Notes: generated from the letters alone by a model not told the origin. A DNA stretch of 64,000 nt from an uncultured Bryobacterales bacterium (GCA_937959285.1 CALGAR010000002.1:1-64000); one strand, 5' to 3'; shown: positions 9,738 through 17,803, numbered from the stretch's first letter. A program made the numbers and translations.

Positions 9738-9743
9738 TATCAT
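9738..9743 (+). promoter_or_regulatory. Candidate extended -10 element for the 100-aa gene
   Basis: TATCAT preceded by TG plus one base (TGCTATCAT, 9735-9743), an extended -10 arrangement, 47 nt before ATG 9791. No convincing -35 is seen. Confidence 0.35.
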
Positions 9744-9790
9744 CAAGCAGCCCTCCGATTTCGTTTCGGAGAACCTGTCACGGAGAAAGA

Positions 9791-10093
9791 ATGAAGTTGA
9801 ACGACGTGCGCAAGTTCGCAATTAGGGAGCGGGTTCGGATTCGCTTTTCGCTCTCCAACGGTCTCGTATGCTCCATCGATGAGCATGGGATCGGCCGCGT
9901 TGCGGAACTCCGCTCGGTCCCCAGCTTCAATCTCGAAGAAGAGTTCGCTCGGGCGGGGCAATTCTCCCTTGAGCCTGTCGCAACCTCAAACAGATTCGCG
10001 CATCGCGAGCGAACCGTGAGCCGGAAGGAGCTGGAGGCGCTCGCGCAAGGCGCAGCCGCCCCCTCCTCCCAAGACACCGACCATGAGGAGTAA
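9791..10093 (+). CDS. Conserved-looking hypothetical protein upstream of hfq
   Basis: A 100-residue, probably cytoplasmic protein that I cannot assign to a named family. It opens MKLNDVRKFAIRERVRIRF, has a short beta-like segment (LVCSIDEHGIGRVAEL) and ends in an acidic, low-complexity tail (SSQDTDHEE). A GGAGAAAGA ribosome-binding site lies directly before ATG 9791; the longer frame beginning at 9620 reads through DUF1080 promoter sequence and is not used. The next gene, 143 nt downstream, is hfq on the same strand, so a link to RNA metabolism is conceivable from position only. No signal peptide or membrane segment. Confidence 0.7.
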   Translation: MKLNDVRKFAIRERVRIRFSLSNGLVCSIDEHGIGRVAELRSVPSFNLEEEFARAGQFSLEPVATSNRFAHRERTVSRKELEALAQGAAAPSSQDTDHEE

Positions 10094-10106
10094 ACTCATA
10101 GTACGG
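10093..10106. promoter_or_regulatory. Recurrent intergenic 14-mer, copy 2
   Basis: AACTCATAGTACGG, 13 of 14 bases identical to 6907-6920, begins at the last base of the preceding stop codon and lies about 130 nt before hfq. A possible shared operator; unproven. Confidence 0.25.
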
Positions 10107-10236
10107 GAATCTTTTTGCAGATTTGATTGCTGCACCCTAGCAGCGTGTATACGGTGAACTTTTTGTTGTACAATCTGGAAACCGATTCTAAGAAACGGTG
10201 GAGGTCCTCCCCGTGAGTGGGCCGGAAGGGAGCACC

Positions 10237-10551
10237 ATGGAAAAGCTACCACAACAAAATATACAAGAAGCTTTTCTAAACAATGCGCGGAAGGACAAGA
10301 CTTTCCTTACGATTTATCTGATGAGCGGCGTGAAGTTATCAGGACGGATCAAGAGCTTCGACAAATATTCCGTCATTCTGGAGACTAACAACCAGGAACA
10401 GCTTATATTCAAACACGCGATCTCGACGGTAGTGATTTCGAAGCCAACTCATGCCACTACGCCTAGCGCTCACGCGGTAGCGGGTGCATCGACTCCCGCG
10501 ACGCATTCTCATGTTGTGAACGCGGTACCCTCCGAATCAACAGGGATTTAG
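10237..10551 (+). CDS. hfq: RNA chaperone Hfq
   Basis: A 104-residue Hfq. The Sm1 region (DKTFLTIYLMSGVKLSGRI) and Sm2 region (QLIFKHAISTVV) are both present; the usual YKHAIST is FKHAIST here. Hfq forms a hexamer that pairs small RNAs with mRNAs. A Thr/Ala/His-rich, probably disordered C-terminal tail of about 35 residues follows the Sm core. ATG 10237 is chosen because GGAAGGGAG precedes it closely and it gives the usual MEKLPQQNIQEAFLN opening; the in-frame GTG at 10198 would add 13 atypical residues. hflX follows 10 nt later, as in the classical hfq-hflX arrangement. Confidence 0.96.
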   Translation: MEKLPQQNIQEAFLNNARKDKTFLTIYLMSGVKLSGRIKSFDKYSVILETNNQEQLIFKHAISTVVISKPTHATTPSAHAVAGASTPATHSHVVNAVPSESTGI

Positions 10552-10561
10552 TCCGTAACCT

Positions 10562-11887
10562 TTGCGGCAGGACCTTCAAGAAGGCGCGATCCTAGTCGGA
10601 CTGGAGTTGTCGGGCCGATCACGGCGGCCCGTACCTGCCACTCCTGCCGGACTGGAATACACCGCTGAAGAATCTCTTGAAGAACTGGTCGTTCTTGCCG
10701 AAAGCGCCGGGGCGCGAGTCTTGGAGAAAATCATCCAGCTCCGCTCGGCTCCGGATCCTGCCACCCTCATCGGCTCGGGCAAGGTCGACGAGCTCAAACG
10801 GCTCGTGGAAGCCCAGCAGGCCGATCTGGTGATCTTTGATCGCGAGCTCTCCCCGACACAGACCCGCAACCTCGAGCGCGCGCTTCACTGCAAGGTCATC
10901 GATCGCACACAGCTCATCCTCGACATCTTCGCCCGGCGCGCCCGCACCAGAGAAGGACAGCTTCAGGTCGAACTGGCCCAGCTAAATTATCTCTTGCCGA
11001 GGCTTGCAGGCCGCGGCGCCGAAATGTCCCGGCTCGGCGGCGGTATCGGAACTCGCGGCCCTGGCGAAACCCAGTTAGAAACGGATCGCCGCCGCATCTT
11101 CCGGCGCATTCAACGAATCCAGCACGACCTCGACGCCGTCCGCTCCGGCCGCAAGATCCAGCGATCAAAACGGCAGAGCGTTCCCCTGCTTACGATTGCG
11201 CTCGTGGGCTACACGAACGCCGGGAAGTCCACGCTCTTCAACCGGCTCACGCAAGCCGGGGTCGTAGCCGACGCGAGGATGTTCGCAACGCTCGACCCCA
11301 CGGTTCGGCAGCTCACTCTGCCCTCAAACCGCCGTGTCCTCCTCAGCGATACCGTCGGCTTTATACGGAATCTCCCCACCACGCTTGTCAAAGCCTTTCG
11401 CGCCACGCTTGAAGAAGTAACGGAGTCAGCCCTTCATCTTCACGTCGTGGACGTCTCCTCGCCTCTCGCGGCCGAACAAACCGCCCACGTGCTAAAGGTT
11501 CTGGCCGAAATTGGCGCCGCAGAGACTCCCCACCTTCTCGTGCTCAACAAGGCTGACCTCCTCCCGGACAACCAGGCCGATCCGGAGACGCTCCGGCGCC
11601 GGATCATGGCGGATGCCGGTGCCGGCTACCAATCGCGAGCCGTGACTATCTCCGCTCGTACGGGCTACGGAATAGAGAATCTTCTGAACCTCATTGACGA
11701 AGCCCTCCCGGCTGACCCGATTACACGGGCGATCTTTCAGTTTCCGATCGGCGACGGGTCCTCCTTGCACTTCCTGCACGAGCACGGTCGCGTCACACAT
11801 ACTAGGTACAAAGAGGATGTTTGCGAGGTGGAAGCTTACGTTCCTGAATCCGTGCGACGCCGCCTCTCCGAGTACATCGTCGAATAG
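10562..11887 (+). CDS. hflX: Ribosome-associated GTPase HflX
   Basis: A 441-residue GTPase. The N-terminal HflX domain (about 1-190) contains the glycine-rich linker GGGIGTRGPGETQLETDRR. The G domain shows G1 (GYTNAGKSTLFN), G3 (DTVGFIRNLP) and G4 (NKAD). HflX rescues stalled or heat-damaged ribosomes by splitting them. Start is TTG 10562, 10 nt after the hfq stop; no better in-frame start and no strong Shine-Dalgarno were found, which suggests translation coupled to hfq. The C-terminal domain is complete, ending close to the EYIVE sequence. Confidence 0.95.
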   Translation: MRQDLQEGAILVGLELSGRSRRPVPATPAGLEYTAEESLEELVVLAESAGARVLEKIIQLRSAPDPATLIGSGKVDELKRLVEAQQADLVIFDRELSPTQTRNLERALHCKVIDRTQLILDIFARRARTREGQLQVELAQLNYLLPRLAGRGAEMSRLGGGIGTRGPGETQLETDRRRIFRRIQRIQHDLDAVRSGRKIQRSKRQSVPLLTIALVGYTNAGKSTLFNRLTQAGVVADARMFATLDPTVRQLTLPSNRRVLLSDTVGFIRNLPTTLVKAFRATLEEVTESALHLHVVDVSSPLAAEQTAHVLKVLAEIGAAETPHLLVLNKADLLPDNQADPETLRRRIMADAGAGYQSRAVTISARTGYGIENLLNLIDEALPADPITRAIFQFPIGDGSSLHFLHEHGRVTHTRYKEDVCEVEAYVPESVRRRLSEYIVE

Positions 11888-12047
11888 CCTTTCCCCCGCG
11901 CTTTCACCGGCGCAGCCCTGTGGAAAACTATGTGAAAGTCTTCAGGGAAACCCGTGCATCTTAATGGAAAATGAAGATTTAAAGTGCGTTTAAAATCCAC
12001 AGCTTTCTAAAGGGGCCACCCTGCGGTTATAGTCAAGGTGGTGGGCG

Positions 12048-12695
12048 ATGAACCTTCCGAACACTCTGACCCTTCTCCGGATTTTTTTCGTACCGCTGCT
12101 CATCGCAGCCCTGGTGCAGGAGGATCTCGAGTTTCGATGGAATACCTTCGTCATCACCAACGAATTCCTTGCGCTAGCGATCTTTCTGATCGCCGCTGCC
12201 ACGGATCTGATTGACGGCTACCTTGCCCGGCGCTGGGGTCAGATTACAACTGTTGGAACATTGCTCGATCCCATCGCTGACAAGTTGCTCGTCTCGGCTG
12301 CCTTGATCTCGCTAGTCCAGGTCAATCGCCTCCCTGCCTGGATGGCGATCCTGATCGTTGGGCGTGAATTCGCCGTCTCAGGCTTACGCAGCATCGCTGC
12401 CGCAGAGGGTTACGTGATACAGGCTAGCGATCTCGGCAAGACAAAAACCTTAGCCCAGGTACTTGCGATATCCCTCTTGATGATGGGAATGCATTGGCCT
12501 TGGATTGATCCGATCGCAATGCTGGTAATGTGGGCAGTCGTACTCTTTGCCGTCGCATCGGCTGCCGATTACTTCCGGAAGTTCTGGAAGAGCGTAGACG
12601 ATCGAGTAAAACAGCGCAGACGATCTGAGTTACTACTGATGGAACGGGAAAGGCAGCGAGCCCAAGCTATTTCAAGGCAACGCCCGCTGGCGTAG
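12048..12695 (+). CDS. pgsA: CDP-diacylglycerol-glycerol-3-phosphate 3-phosphatidyltransferase
   Basis: A 215-residue inner-membrane phospholipid synthase for the first step towards phosphatidylglycerol. The CDP-alcohol phosphotransferase signature D-G-x2-A-R-x8-G-x3-D-x3-D is seen in DLIDGYLARRWGQITT to LLDPIADKL. Several TM helices surround it, and a basic tail (RVKQRRRSELLLMERERQR) ends the protein. AAGGTGG precedes ATG 12048 at about 9 nt, and a TATAGT box lies at 12028-12033. The stop codon is two bases from the stop codon of the convergent RodZ-like gene. Confidence 0.94.
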   Translation: MNLPNTLTLLRIFFVPLLIAALVQEDLEFRWNTFVITNEFLALAIFLIAAATDLIDGYLARRWGQITTVGTLLDPIADKLLVSAALISLVQVNRLPAWMAILIVGREFAVSGLRSIAAAEGYVIQASDLGKTKTLAQVLAISLLMMGMHWPWIDPIAMLVMWAVVLFAVASAADYFRKFWKSVDDRVKQRRRSELLLMERERQRAQAISRQRPLA

Positions 12696-12697
12696 TC

Positions 12698-13660
12698 TTA
12701 CTGTGCTAGCGGTTGCTGCGCTTGCGGCTGTTCTTGCTGCTCTTCTACCTGCCGCCGCTGCATCCTCCGAACGTTTACTCCCGAACGAGTCACATCGACA
12801 ACACGCACTTGTCCCCGCGGACCGATCGTTTCGAGCGGTTGTCCGTTCGCAATCACCTGCACGCCGCCAGCGTTGCCTGTGACCATTGTGATCTGTTCGT
12901 TTGCTTGAATCCGCCGGCTCTCGCCTGCAGTGAGTAACCGCTTGATGACTTGGTTCCCATCCGCCGTGATAGACAGCCAGGTATCTTCAATTGCCTTCAC
13001 CTCGAGCACCATCCCCTGGGAAGGGTCATAGGGCGTCGATGTGCTTGGCTGCGCCGGCGCAGGCGTTGATACAGCAGCCCCTTCTGACGCGGAAGGAGTC
13101 GTATTGGTTGGAGAAGTTTCCTCGCCGGGGTTCGGATTACTCTGTCGTGTTTCCGGCTGAGAACTTGCCGCTTCCGCAGTTACTGGCACGCCCGGCGGCG
13201 GACTCGCAATGGAACTGCCCCCAGTGTCTGACGGTTTGCTACTTATTTCGCCATGCGATTGCTGCCAGAGCGCGTAAAAAGCGGAGCAAGCGACAGTAAC
13301 AGTTACTAGCAGCACGAGAAAGAAAGGAAGGCGATTGGGAGTAGAACTGCGGCCTATTGAAGGAAGCGGCGGGACAGCGTAAGGATCGTGGCCAGGGGTT
13401 AGCAGCGGGGGTGGAGCCGCCCGCTCTGCCTCGATCATTCTTGCCAGATCGGGCTCGAACAGATCCTCTTCTAATCCTAAGTAGCGGGCATATTGCCGCA
13501 CAAAGCTGCGGTAGAAAAAGTTACCAGGGAGGCTGTCTACGTCGTCAGCCTCAATAGCCTCCAAATACCGGACATTTATACGCGTTTCGGAAGCAATCTT
13601 CTCAATATCCAGACCTTGCCGCAGCCGTTCCTGACGCAGTGTTTCTCCGACGGAGGTCAT
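12698..13660 (-). CDS. RodZ-like helix-turn-helix membrane protein
   Basis: A 320-residue bitopic membrane protein. It has an N-terminal cytoplasmic HTH domain (about 1-75: SVGETLRQERLRQGLDIEKI and FFYRSFVRQYARYLGL), a proline-rich linker, one TM helix (about 112-130, FFLVLLVTVTVACSAFYALW), a long Ser/Thr/Pro/Glu-rich periplasmic linker, and a DUF4115 beta domain (about 218-295) with a Gln-rich tail. This is the RodZ layout, linking the MreB cytoskeleton to the cell-wall elongation machinery. No mreB gene is in the window. It is divergent from the glycosyltransferase operon, and the two share an overlapping AT-rich promoter element. Confidence 0.9.
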   Translation of the reverse strand: MTSVGETLRQERLRQGLDIEKIASETRINVRYLEAIEADDVDSLPGNFFYRSFVRQYARYLGLEEDLFEPDLARMIEAERAAPPPLLTPGHDPYAVPPLPSIGRSSTPNRLPFFLVLLVTVTVACSAFYALWQQSHGEISSKPSDTGGSSIASPPPGVPVTAEAASSQPETRQSNPNPGEETSPTNTTPSASEGAAVSTPAPAQPSTSTPYDPSQGMVLEVKAIEDTWLSITADGNQVIKRLLTAGESRRIQANEQITMVTGNAGGVQVIANGQPLETIGPRGQVRVVDVTRSGVNVRRMQRRQVEEQQEQPQAQQPLAQ

Positions 13661-13684
13661 GATCAGCGATCGCGTCTCTACCGC

Positions 13685-13690
13685 TATAAT
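13685..13690 (+). promoter_or_regulatory. -10-like TATAAT shared by divergent RodZ-like and GT2 genes
   Basis: A perfect TATAAT ends 11 nt before the GTG 13702 start. On the opposite strand the same bases give TATTAT/TTATAG, suitable as a -10 for the RodZ-like gene starting at 13660. No clear -35 is visible on either strand. Confidence 0.5.
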
Positions 13691-13701
13691 ACAACAGTCG
13701 G

Positions 13702-14751
13702 GTGAAAGCTTATCGGAGAGGATGGATCGCGGTGGTAGTGGTGAACTGGAATCGCCGCGACCTCCTTCGTTGTTGCCTTGAGTCTCTCGCGGCTCAGCGG
13801 AATGTTCAATTCGAGGTTGTGCTTGTCGACAATGGCTCCACAGACGGCTCTGTGGAGATGGCGGAGGAGGAATTCGGGAAAACCGGCCGCCTGCGATTAG
13901 TCATTATCAAAAACCGTGAGAATCAAGGCTTCTGTGCGGCGAATAACCAAGGTTTTGCCGCAACGGACGCCGAGTTTCTGGCGCTTCTCAACAACGATGC
14001 GGAAGCCGACCCCGACTGGCTTGCATCCCTGCTTGCGGCCTTTGAGGAGAGGCCGGAAGTCGGCATGGCTGCATCCAAGATCCTGGTTTGGGAAGATGCC
14101 CGCAGGATCGATAAAGTTGGTCACCTCATTTATCTCGACGGTCAGAACCGCGGGAGAGGAACCGGGGAGTTGGACCTCGGCCAGTACGACAAGGTCGAGG
14201 ACGTCCTTTGGCCCGATGGTTGTGCGGCAATGTACCGTCATGAAATGATTGATTCCATCGGAGGCTTCGACGAGGATCTGTTTGCCTACGCCGATGACGC
14301 GGAGTTGGGATTACGGGCTCGAATCGCGGGATGGAAATGCTTGTACATGCCGAATGCGGTTGTTCGACATCGCCGCGGCGCAACCCTGGGCGTCCACTCC
14401 AGCCGCAGACTGGAACTGATTGAACGCAATCGTGTCCTGCTCGCGGCGAAGTTATTTCCATGGAGCCTCCTATGCCTGAACGGCGTGTATTATCTGGCCA
14501 GACTGACAGCGGGGCTTTGGGCAGCAGCCACCCGCAAGGGAGAGATCTCCCGGTATCCGGGTCTGAACGGCAAACTCCAGGCAGCAATGGCAATGCTGCG
14601 CGGCGATCTTCAAGCTCTCCGTCTTCTCCCGCGGATGCTGCGCAAGCGACGCCAGATCGAAACCATCCGTCGCCTGTCGCCCAGCCAGGTCCGGAAGCTC
14701 ATCCTCCAGCACCGCATCTCGCTCAAGGAGCTAACGGAGCAGGCGATTTGA
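13702..14751 (+). CDS. Glycosyltransferase family 2 (WbbL/rhamnosyltransferase-like)
   Basis: A 349-residue GT2 enzyme, with a GT-A fold opening AVVVVNWNRRDLLRCCLESL, the nucleotide-binding DNGSTDGS, a LLNNDAEADPDW segment carrying the DxD-equivalent, and the acceptor-site FDEDLFAYADDAELGLRARIAG motif. These features match transferases that add deoxyhexoses to cell-surface glycans. One hydrophobic region (SLLCLNGVYYLARLTAGLWA) near residue 255 may anchor it to the membrane. Start is GTG 13702; GTG 13732, which has GGAGAGG 10 nt upstream, is a fair alternative and would trim 10 residues. It heads a five-gene coupled operon and ends in TTGA, the start of the next gene. Confidence 0.9.
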   Translation: MKAYRRGWIAVVVVNWNRRDLLRCCLESLAAQRNVQFEVVLVDNGSTDGSVEMAEEEFGKTGRLRLVIIKNRENQGFCAANNQGFAATDAEFLALLNNDAEADPDWLASLLAAFEERPEVGMAASKILVWEDARRIDKVGHLIYLDGQNRGRGTGELDLGQYDKVEDVLWPDGCAAMYRHEMIDSIGGFDEDLFAYADDAELGLRARIAGWKCLYMPNAVVRHRRGATLGVHSSRRLELIERNRVLLAAKLFPWSLLCLNGVYYLARLTAGLWAAATRKGEISRYPGLNGKLQAAMAMLRGDLQALRLLPRMLRKRRQIETIRRLSPSQVRKLILQHRISLKELTEQAI

Positions 14752-15743
14752 CCGGCACAACGCCTGAGCCAACGGCGGGCGTTCCAGCCGGCAATAAGCA
14801 GGCATGCTGTCCTCTCTGCGGGTGCGTCGAGGCGCAAACTCTCTTCCACGGAACAGACCGCCTGTACGCAACCACCGACAAGAGCTTTTGTGTCGTTCAG
14901 TGCAAAGATTGCAAGCTCATTCGCCTCTTCCCCCTTCCAACTCCTGAAGAACTCCGTACCTACTACCCGGAATCCTATTGGCACGGCGCCGCCATCGACA
15001 CTGCCGACAAGCTCGCAACGAAGTATCGCGAGTTCGTTTTGCGCGATCACCTCCAGTTCGTGCGGCGGGCATTGGCGGAATCGGGCGAGACTGGCTGGGT
15101 CCTCGATTTTGGATGTGGAGGCGGGCTCTTCCTGCAGAACCTGAACTCCGGCCACCCGGTCCTTGGGCTCGACTTTTCCCTCGGCGCGGCTTCCGTCGCG
15201 TGGCGCGTGAACCGGGTGCCGGCGATCTGCGCAGACCTCTCCCGGCCACCGCTACTTCCAGAAAGCTGCGCAGCGGTCACCATGTTCCACGTCCTCGAAC
15301 ACATCGCTGATCCCGCTCCTTACCTGGAAGCCGCCCATTGTGTCCTTCGCCCGAATGGCCGCCTGATTGTGCAGGTTCCGAACGCCGCGTGCTGGCAGTT
15401 TCTTCTTTTTGGAGAAGCGTGGAATGGCGTCGATATCCCCCGGCACTTGATTAACTTTCGCGCCGAACACCTGGATCGGCTGCTAGCTGCATGCGGCTTT
15501 GAAGTCCTCCGGCATAAGCACTTCAACCTGCGCGATAATCCCGCGGGTCTTGCAACCACCATTGCTCCATGGCTGGATCCCATGTCACGCCGCATCCGCA
15601 AGGTCCCTGAATCGCCATCAGTCAAGCTGATCAAGGATCTGCTATACCTTGGACTGGTCGCTGCCTCCCTCCCCTTCACCGTATTGGAAGCCGCCTGCCG
15701 CGCCGGTTCTACGATTATGGTCGAGGCGCGAAAGAAAAAGTGA
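14748..15743 (+). CDS. SAM-dependent methyltransferase with N-terminal zinc ribbon
   Basis: A 331-residue class I methyltransferase. It begins with a short zinc-ribbon-like segment (CPLCG and, 35 residues later, CKDC), then motif I VLDFGCGGGLFL, an acidic motif at LGLDFS, and the post-motif region VTMFHVLEHIADP with LRPNGRLIVQVPN. The C-terminus is hydrophobic (LYLGLVAASLPFTVLEAAC). Such enzymes usually methylate sugars or envelope intermediates. I place the start at TTG 14748, overlapping the TGA of the glycosyltransferase, with GGAGCAGG about 8 nt upstream; the longer frame from 14460 is a shadow of that gene. The stop overlaps the GTG of the next gene. Confidence 0.85.
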   Translation: MTGTTPEPTAGVPAGNKQACCPLCGCVEAQTLFHGTDRLYATTDKSFCVVQCKDCKLIRLFPLPTPEELRTYYPESYWHGAAIDTADKLATKYREFVLRDHLQFVRRALAESGETGWVLDFGCGGGLFLQNLNSGHPVLGLDFSLGAASVAWRVNRVPAICADLSRPPLLPESCAAVTMFHVLEHIADPAPYLEAAHCVLRPNGRLIVQVPNAACWQFLLFGEAWNGVDIPRHLINFRAEHLDRLLAACGFEVLRHKHFNLRDNPAGLATTIAPWLDPMSRRIRKVPESPSVKLIKDLLYLGLVAASLPFTVLEAACRAGSTIMVEARKKK

Positions 15744-16426
15744 GTTATACAGCCGTCCGCGACCGCCTGCCTCGATGGCTGCGCCGCTACGTCCTTCACT
15801 TCGAAACTGCGATCGACGACGCCGTCGCGGCCTTTGCCCGCGGACTCCCCGAGAATTCACGGATTTTGGACGCCGGAGCCGGAGAAGCTGTGCATGCGCG
15901 CTTCTTCTCGCGCCAGCGCTATACAGCAGTCGATCTCGGAATCGGCGACGCCTCGTGGAACTACGGCCGCCTGGACGTCATAGCCGACCTCGCCGCGCTT
16001 CCCTTCCCGGACGGAACCTTCCATGCCTGCATCAACATCGTTACGCTCGAGCATGTCCAGGAGCCGGTCTGTGTACTCGCGGAGATCGGCCGCGTCCTCA
16101 AACCCGGCGGTCACCTGCTCCTTGTCGTTCCGCAGGAATGGGAAGTACATCAGTCTCCGCATGACTTTTACCGCTACACCCGGCACGGGCTCGAATATCT
16201 GCTCCATCGCGCCGGCTTTTCGATCGTCCAGTTGCAGCCTGTCGGCGGAGCCTTCCGCCTCCTCTCGAGGCGGCTGCTGAACGCGCTCCAGCACTTCCCC
16301 GGCCTATGGTTCTTCGCTGGAGCCGTGCTGCTCGCCCCGCTCGCGCTCTTGCTTCCGCTCCTCGACTCGCTCGACCGGGATCGGAATTCTACACTGGGAT
16401 ACATATGCATAGCGCAAAAGCGATAA
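15740..16426 (+). CDS. SAM-dependent methyltransferase
   Basis: A 228-residue class I methyltransferase with motif I RILDAGAGEAVHARFF, motif II around YTAVDLG, NIVTLEHVQEPVCVL and the LKPGGHLLLVVPQEWE strand. A C-terminal hydrophobic stretch (LWFFAGAVLLAPLALLLPLL) suggests membrane association, as in the preceding methyltransferase. It starts at GTG 15740, inside the GTGA overlap with the previous gene. The target is unknown; the operon context points to a surface glycan or lipid-linked sugar. Its last 22 bases overlap the start of the M28 gene. Confidence 0.87.
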   Translation: MSYTAVRDRLPRWLRRYVLHFETAIDDAVAAFARGLPENSRILDAGAGEAVHARFFSRQRYTAVDLGIGDASWNYGRLDVIADLAALPFPDGTFHACINIVTLEHVQEPVCVLAEIGRVLKPGGHLLLVVPQEWEVHQSPHDFYRYTRHGLEYLLHRAGFSIVQLQPVGGAFRLLSRRLLNALQHFPGLWFFAGAVLLAPLALLLPLLDSLDRDRNSTLGYICIAQKR

Positions 16427-17316
16427 GCCGCGTCGGCGGGAAGCGGCTGATCCTTGGAATGGCCCTCCTTGGCACAGTGCTGGCTGCCCCTGTCTGGTCT
16501 GCCAATTTTAGCGGCGATGCAGCCTTTGAGCACACGCGGCGGATTGTCGCTCTCGGCCCTCGACCGTCCGGCTCCCCCGCTCATTCGCGGATGGTGGCGT
16601 ATTTGAAGCGGCAGCTTCAGACGCTCGGATGCAACGTGACGGAAGATCCTTTTACGGCCAGACCTCCCTCAGGCCCCATCGCGATGCGCAATCTGATTGC
16701 GCACTTTCCCGGGTCCTCCGGCTTCTCCATCGTCATCACCGGACATTACGACACAAAGCGGATGCCAGGCCGCACATTCGTCGGAGCGAACGACGGAGGT
16801 TCCTCGGCAGGTTTCCTCCTCGAACTGGCCCGCGCCGTCTCAAAACAGCGGCGGAAACACGACCTGTATATCGTTTGGTTCGACGGAGAAGAGGCAATCG
16901 GCGAATGGTCGGATCGCGATGGCCTCCACGGGAGCCGCCATCTGGCAACGCGATGGTCGGCGGAAGGAAAGCTCTCCAAAATCATCGCCCTGATCAATGT
17001 CGACATGATCGGTGACAAAGCGCTGAACATCATCCAGGAGGTGAACTCAGACGCCTCTCTGCGCCGCCTGATCTGGCAAGTCTCGCGCGACCTTAATTAC
17101 GCTCAGCATTTCCTGGAAGTAGGAGGTGCAATCGAGGATGATCACATGCCGTTTGTACGTCTTGGCGTGCCTGCCGTCGACCTGATCGACTTCGACTACG
17201 GACCTGACAATTCCTACTGGCACACCGAAAAAGACACAATGGACAAGCTGAGTCCCCGCAGTTTCCAGATCGTAGGCGATGTTCTGCTGGAAACCATTCG
17301 AAGATTGGAGAAATGA
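16405..17316 (+). CDS. Exported M28 family protein, glutaminyl-peptide cyclotransferase-like
   Basis: A 303-residue exported zinc enzyme of the M28 fold. A signal peptide with a long n-region (LILGMALLGTVLAAPVWSA) is followed by the catalytic domain with GHYDTKR, GANDGGSSAG (metal-binding Asp), WFDGEEA (Glu pair), LINVDMIGD and YWHTEKDTMDKLS (metal-binding His). These motifs resemble glutaminyl cyclases as much as aminopeptidases, so cyclisation of N-terminal Gln is the preferred but unproven activity. ATG 16405 lies 22 nt inside the preceding methyltransferase gene; an in-frame upstream extension to 16306 is a shadow. It ends in ATGA, the start of the cupin gene. Confidence 0.87.
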   Translation: MHSAKAISRVGGKRLILGMALLGTVLAAPVWSANFSGDAAFEHTRRIVALGPRPSGSPAHSRMVAYLKRQLQTLGCNVTEDPFTARPPSGPIAMRNLIAHFPGSSGFSIVITGHYDTKRMPGRTFVGANDGGSSAGFLLELARAVSKQRRKHDLYIVWFDGEEAIGEWSDRDGLHGSRHLATRWSAEGKLSKIIALINVDMIGDKALNIIQEVNSDASLRRLIWQVSRDLNYAQHFLEVGGAIEDDHMPFVRLGVPAVDLIDFDYGPDNSYWHTEKDTMDKLSPRSFQIVGDVLLETIRRLEK

Positions 17317-17735
17317 AGATGGCGAAACGACGAGATGTGCTTAAACTGGCCGCCGCCAGCGCGGGAATTCCGGCGCTCTTCGCCGCGAGCCTGCCCAAGC
17401 TGCCGAACACAACCATCAGCTCAACCCAAGCCAAGCTGCAGCGGGAACCGTTCGGTGACCTGCTGATCTATTTCGACGGCCCAACAGACCAACTGAAATC
17501 AATGACCGCCGGAAGTCTTCGCCTGAAACCCGGCATGTCGCCGCACCCGCCTCACGAGCATCCGGAAGAGGAGTTTATGGTCGTGACAGAAGGCACCGGC
17601 GAAATTTCGGTCGACGGCAAGGTGACGAAAGTTGGCCCCGGATCCATGATGTACTGCGCGGCAAACCGCCTGCATGGAATCGTGAACACGGGCAAGGTTC
17701 CCTTGCTCTTCTACTTCTATAAGTGGCGCGCTTGA
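17313..17735 (+). CDS. Tat-exported cupin domain protein
   Basis: A 140-residue single-domain cupin with a twin-arginine-like leader (AKRRDVLKLAAASAGIPALF). The cupin motif 1 region is SPHPPHEHPEEEFMVVTEGTG, with three His and a Glu as metal ligands; motif 2 is NRLHGIVNTG. Function cannot be predicted beyond metal-dependent binding or catalysis on a small molecule outside the cytoplasm. ATG 17313 overlaps the TGA of the M28 gene; ATG 17319 is an alternative. It is the last gene of the coupled operon and is followed by a strong hairpin. Confidence 0.85.
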   Translation: MKMAKRRDVLKLAAASAGIPALFAASLPKLPNTTISSTQAKLQREPFGDLLIYFDGPTDQLKSMTAGSLRLKPGMSPHPPHEHPEEEFMVVTEGTGEISVDGKVTKVGPGSMMYCAANRLHGIVNTGKVPLLFYFYKWRA

Positions 17736-17752
17736 AACGTCCATAGACACGA

Positions 17753-17780
17753 AGGGCCGCCGCTCTGATGCGGCGGCCCT
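17753..17780. terminator. Bidirectional hairpin terminator candidate
   Basis: A perfect 11-bp GC-rich stem (AGGGCCGCCGC / GCGGCGGCCCT) with a 6-nt loop lies between the convergent cupin and DUF4440 genes. No long U tract follows on either strand, so efficiency is uncertain. Confidence 0.7.
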
Positions 17781-17803
17781 CTCTGTGCCGGTCTGATTTG
17801 ACG

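Noticed and set aside
14460..14747. Ninety-six-residue N-terminal extension of the zinc-ribbon methyltransferase
   Set aside because: Ser/Pro-rich out-of-frame translation of the GT2 gene; TTG 14748 with a ribosome-binding site fits better.
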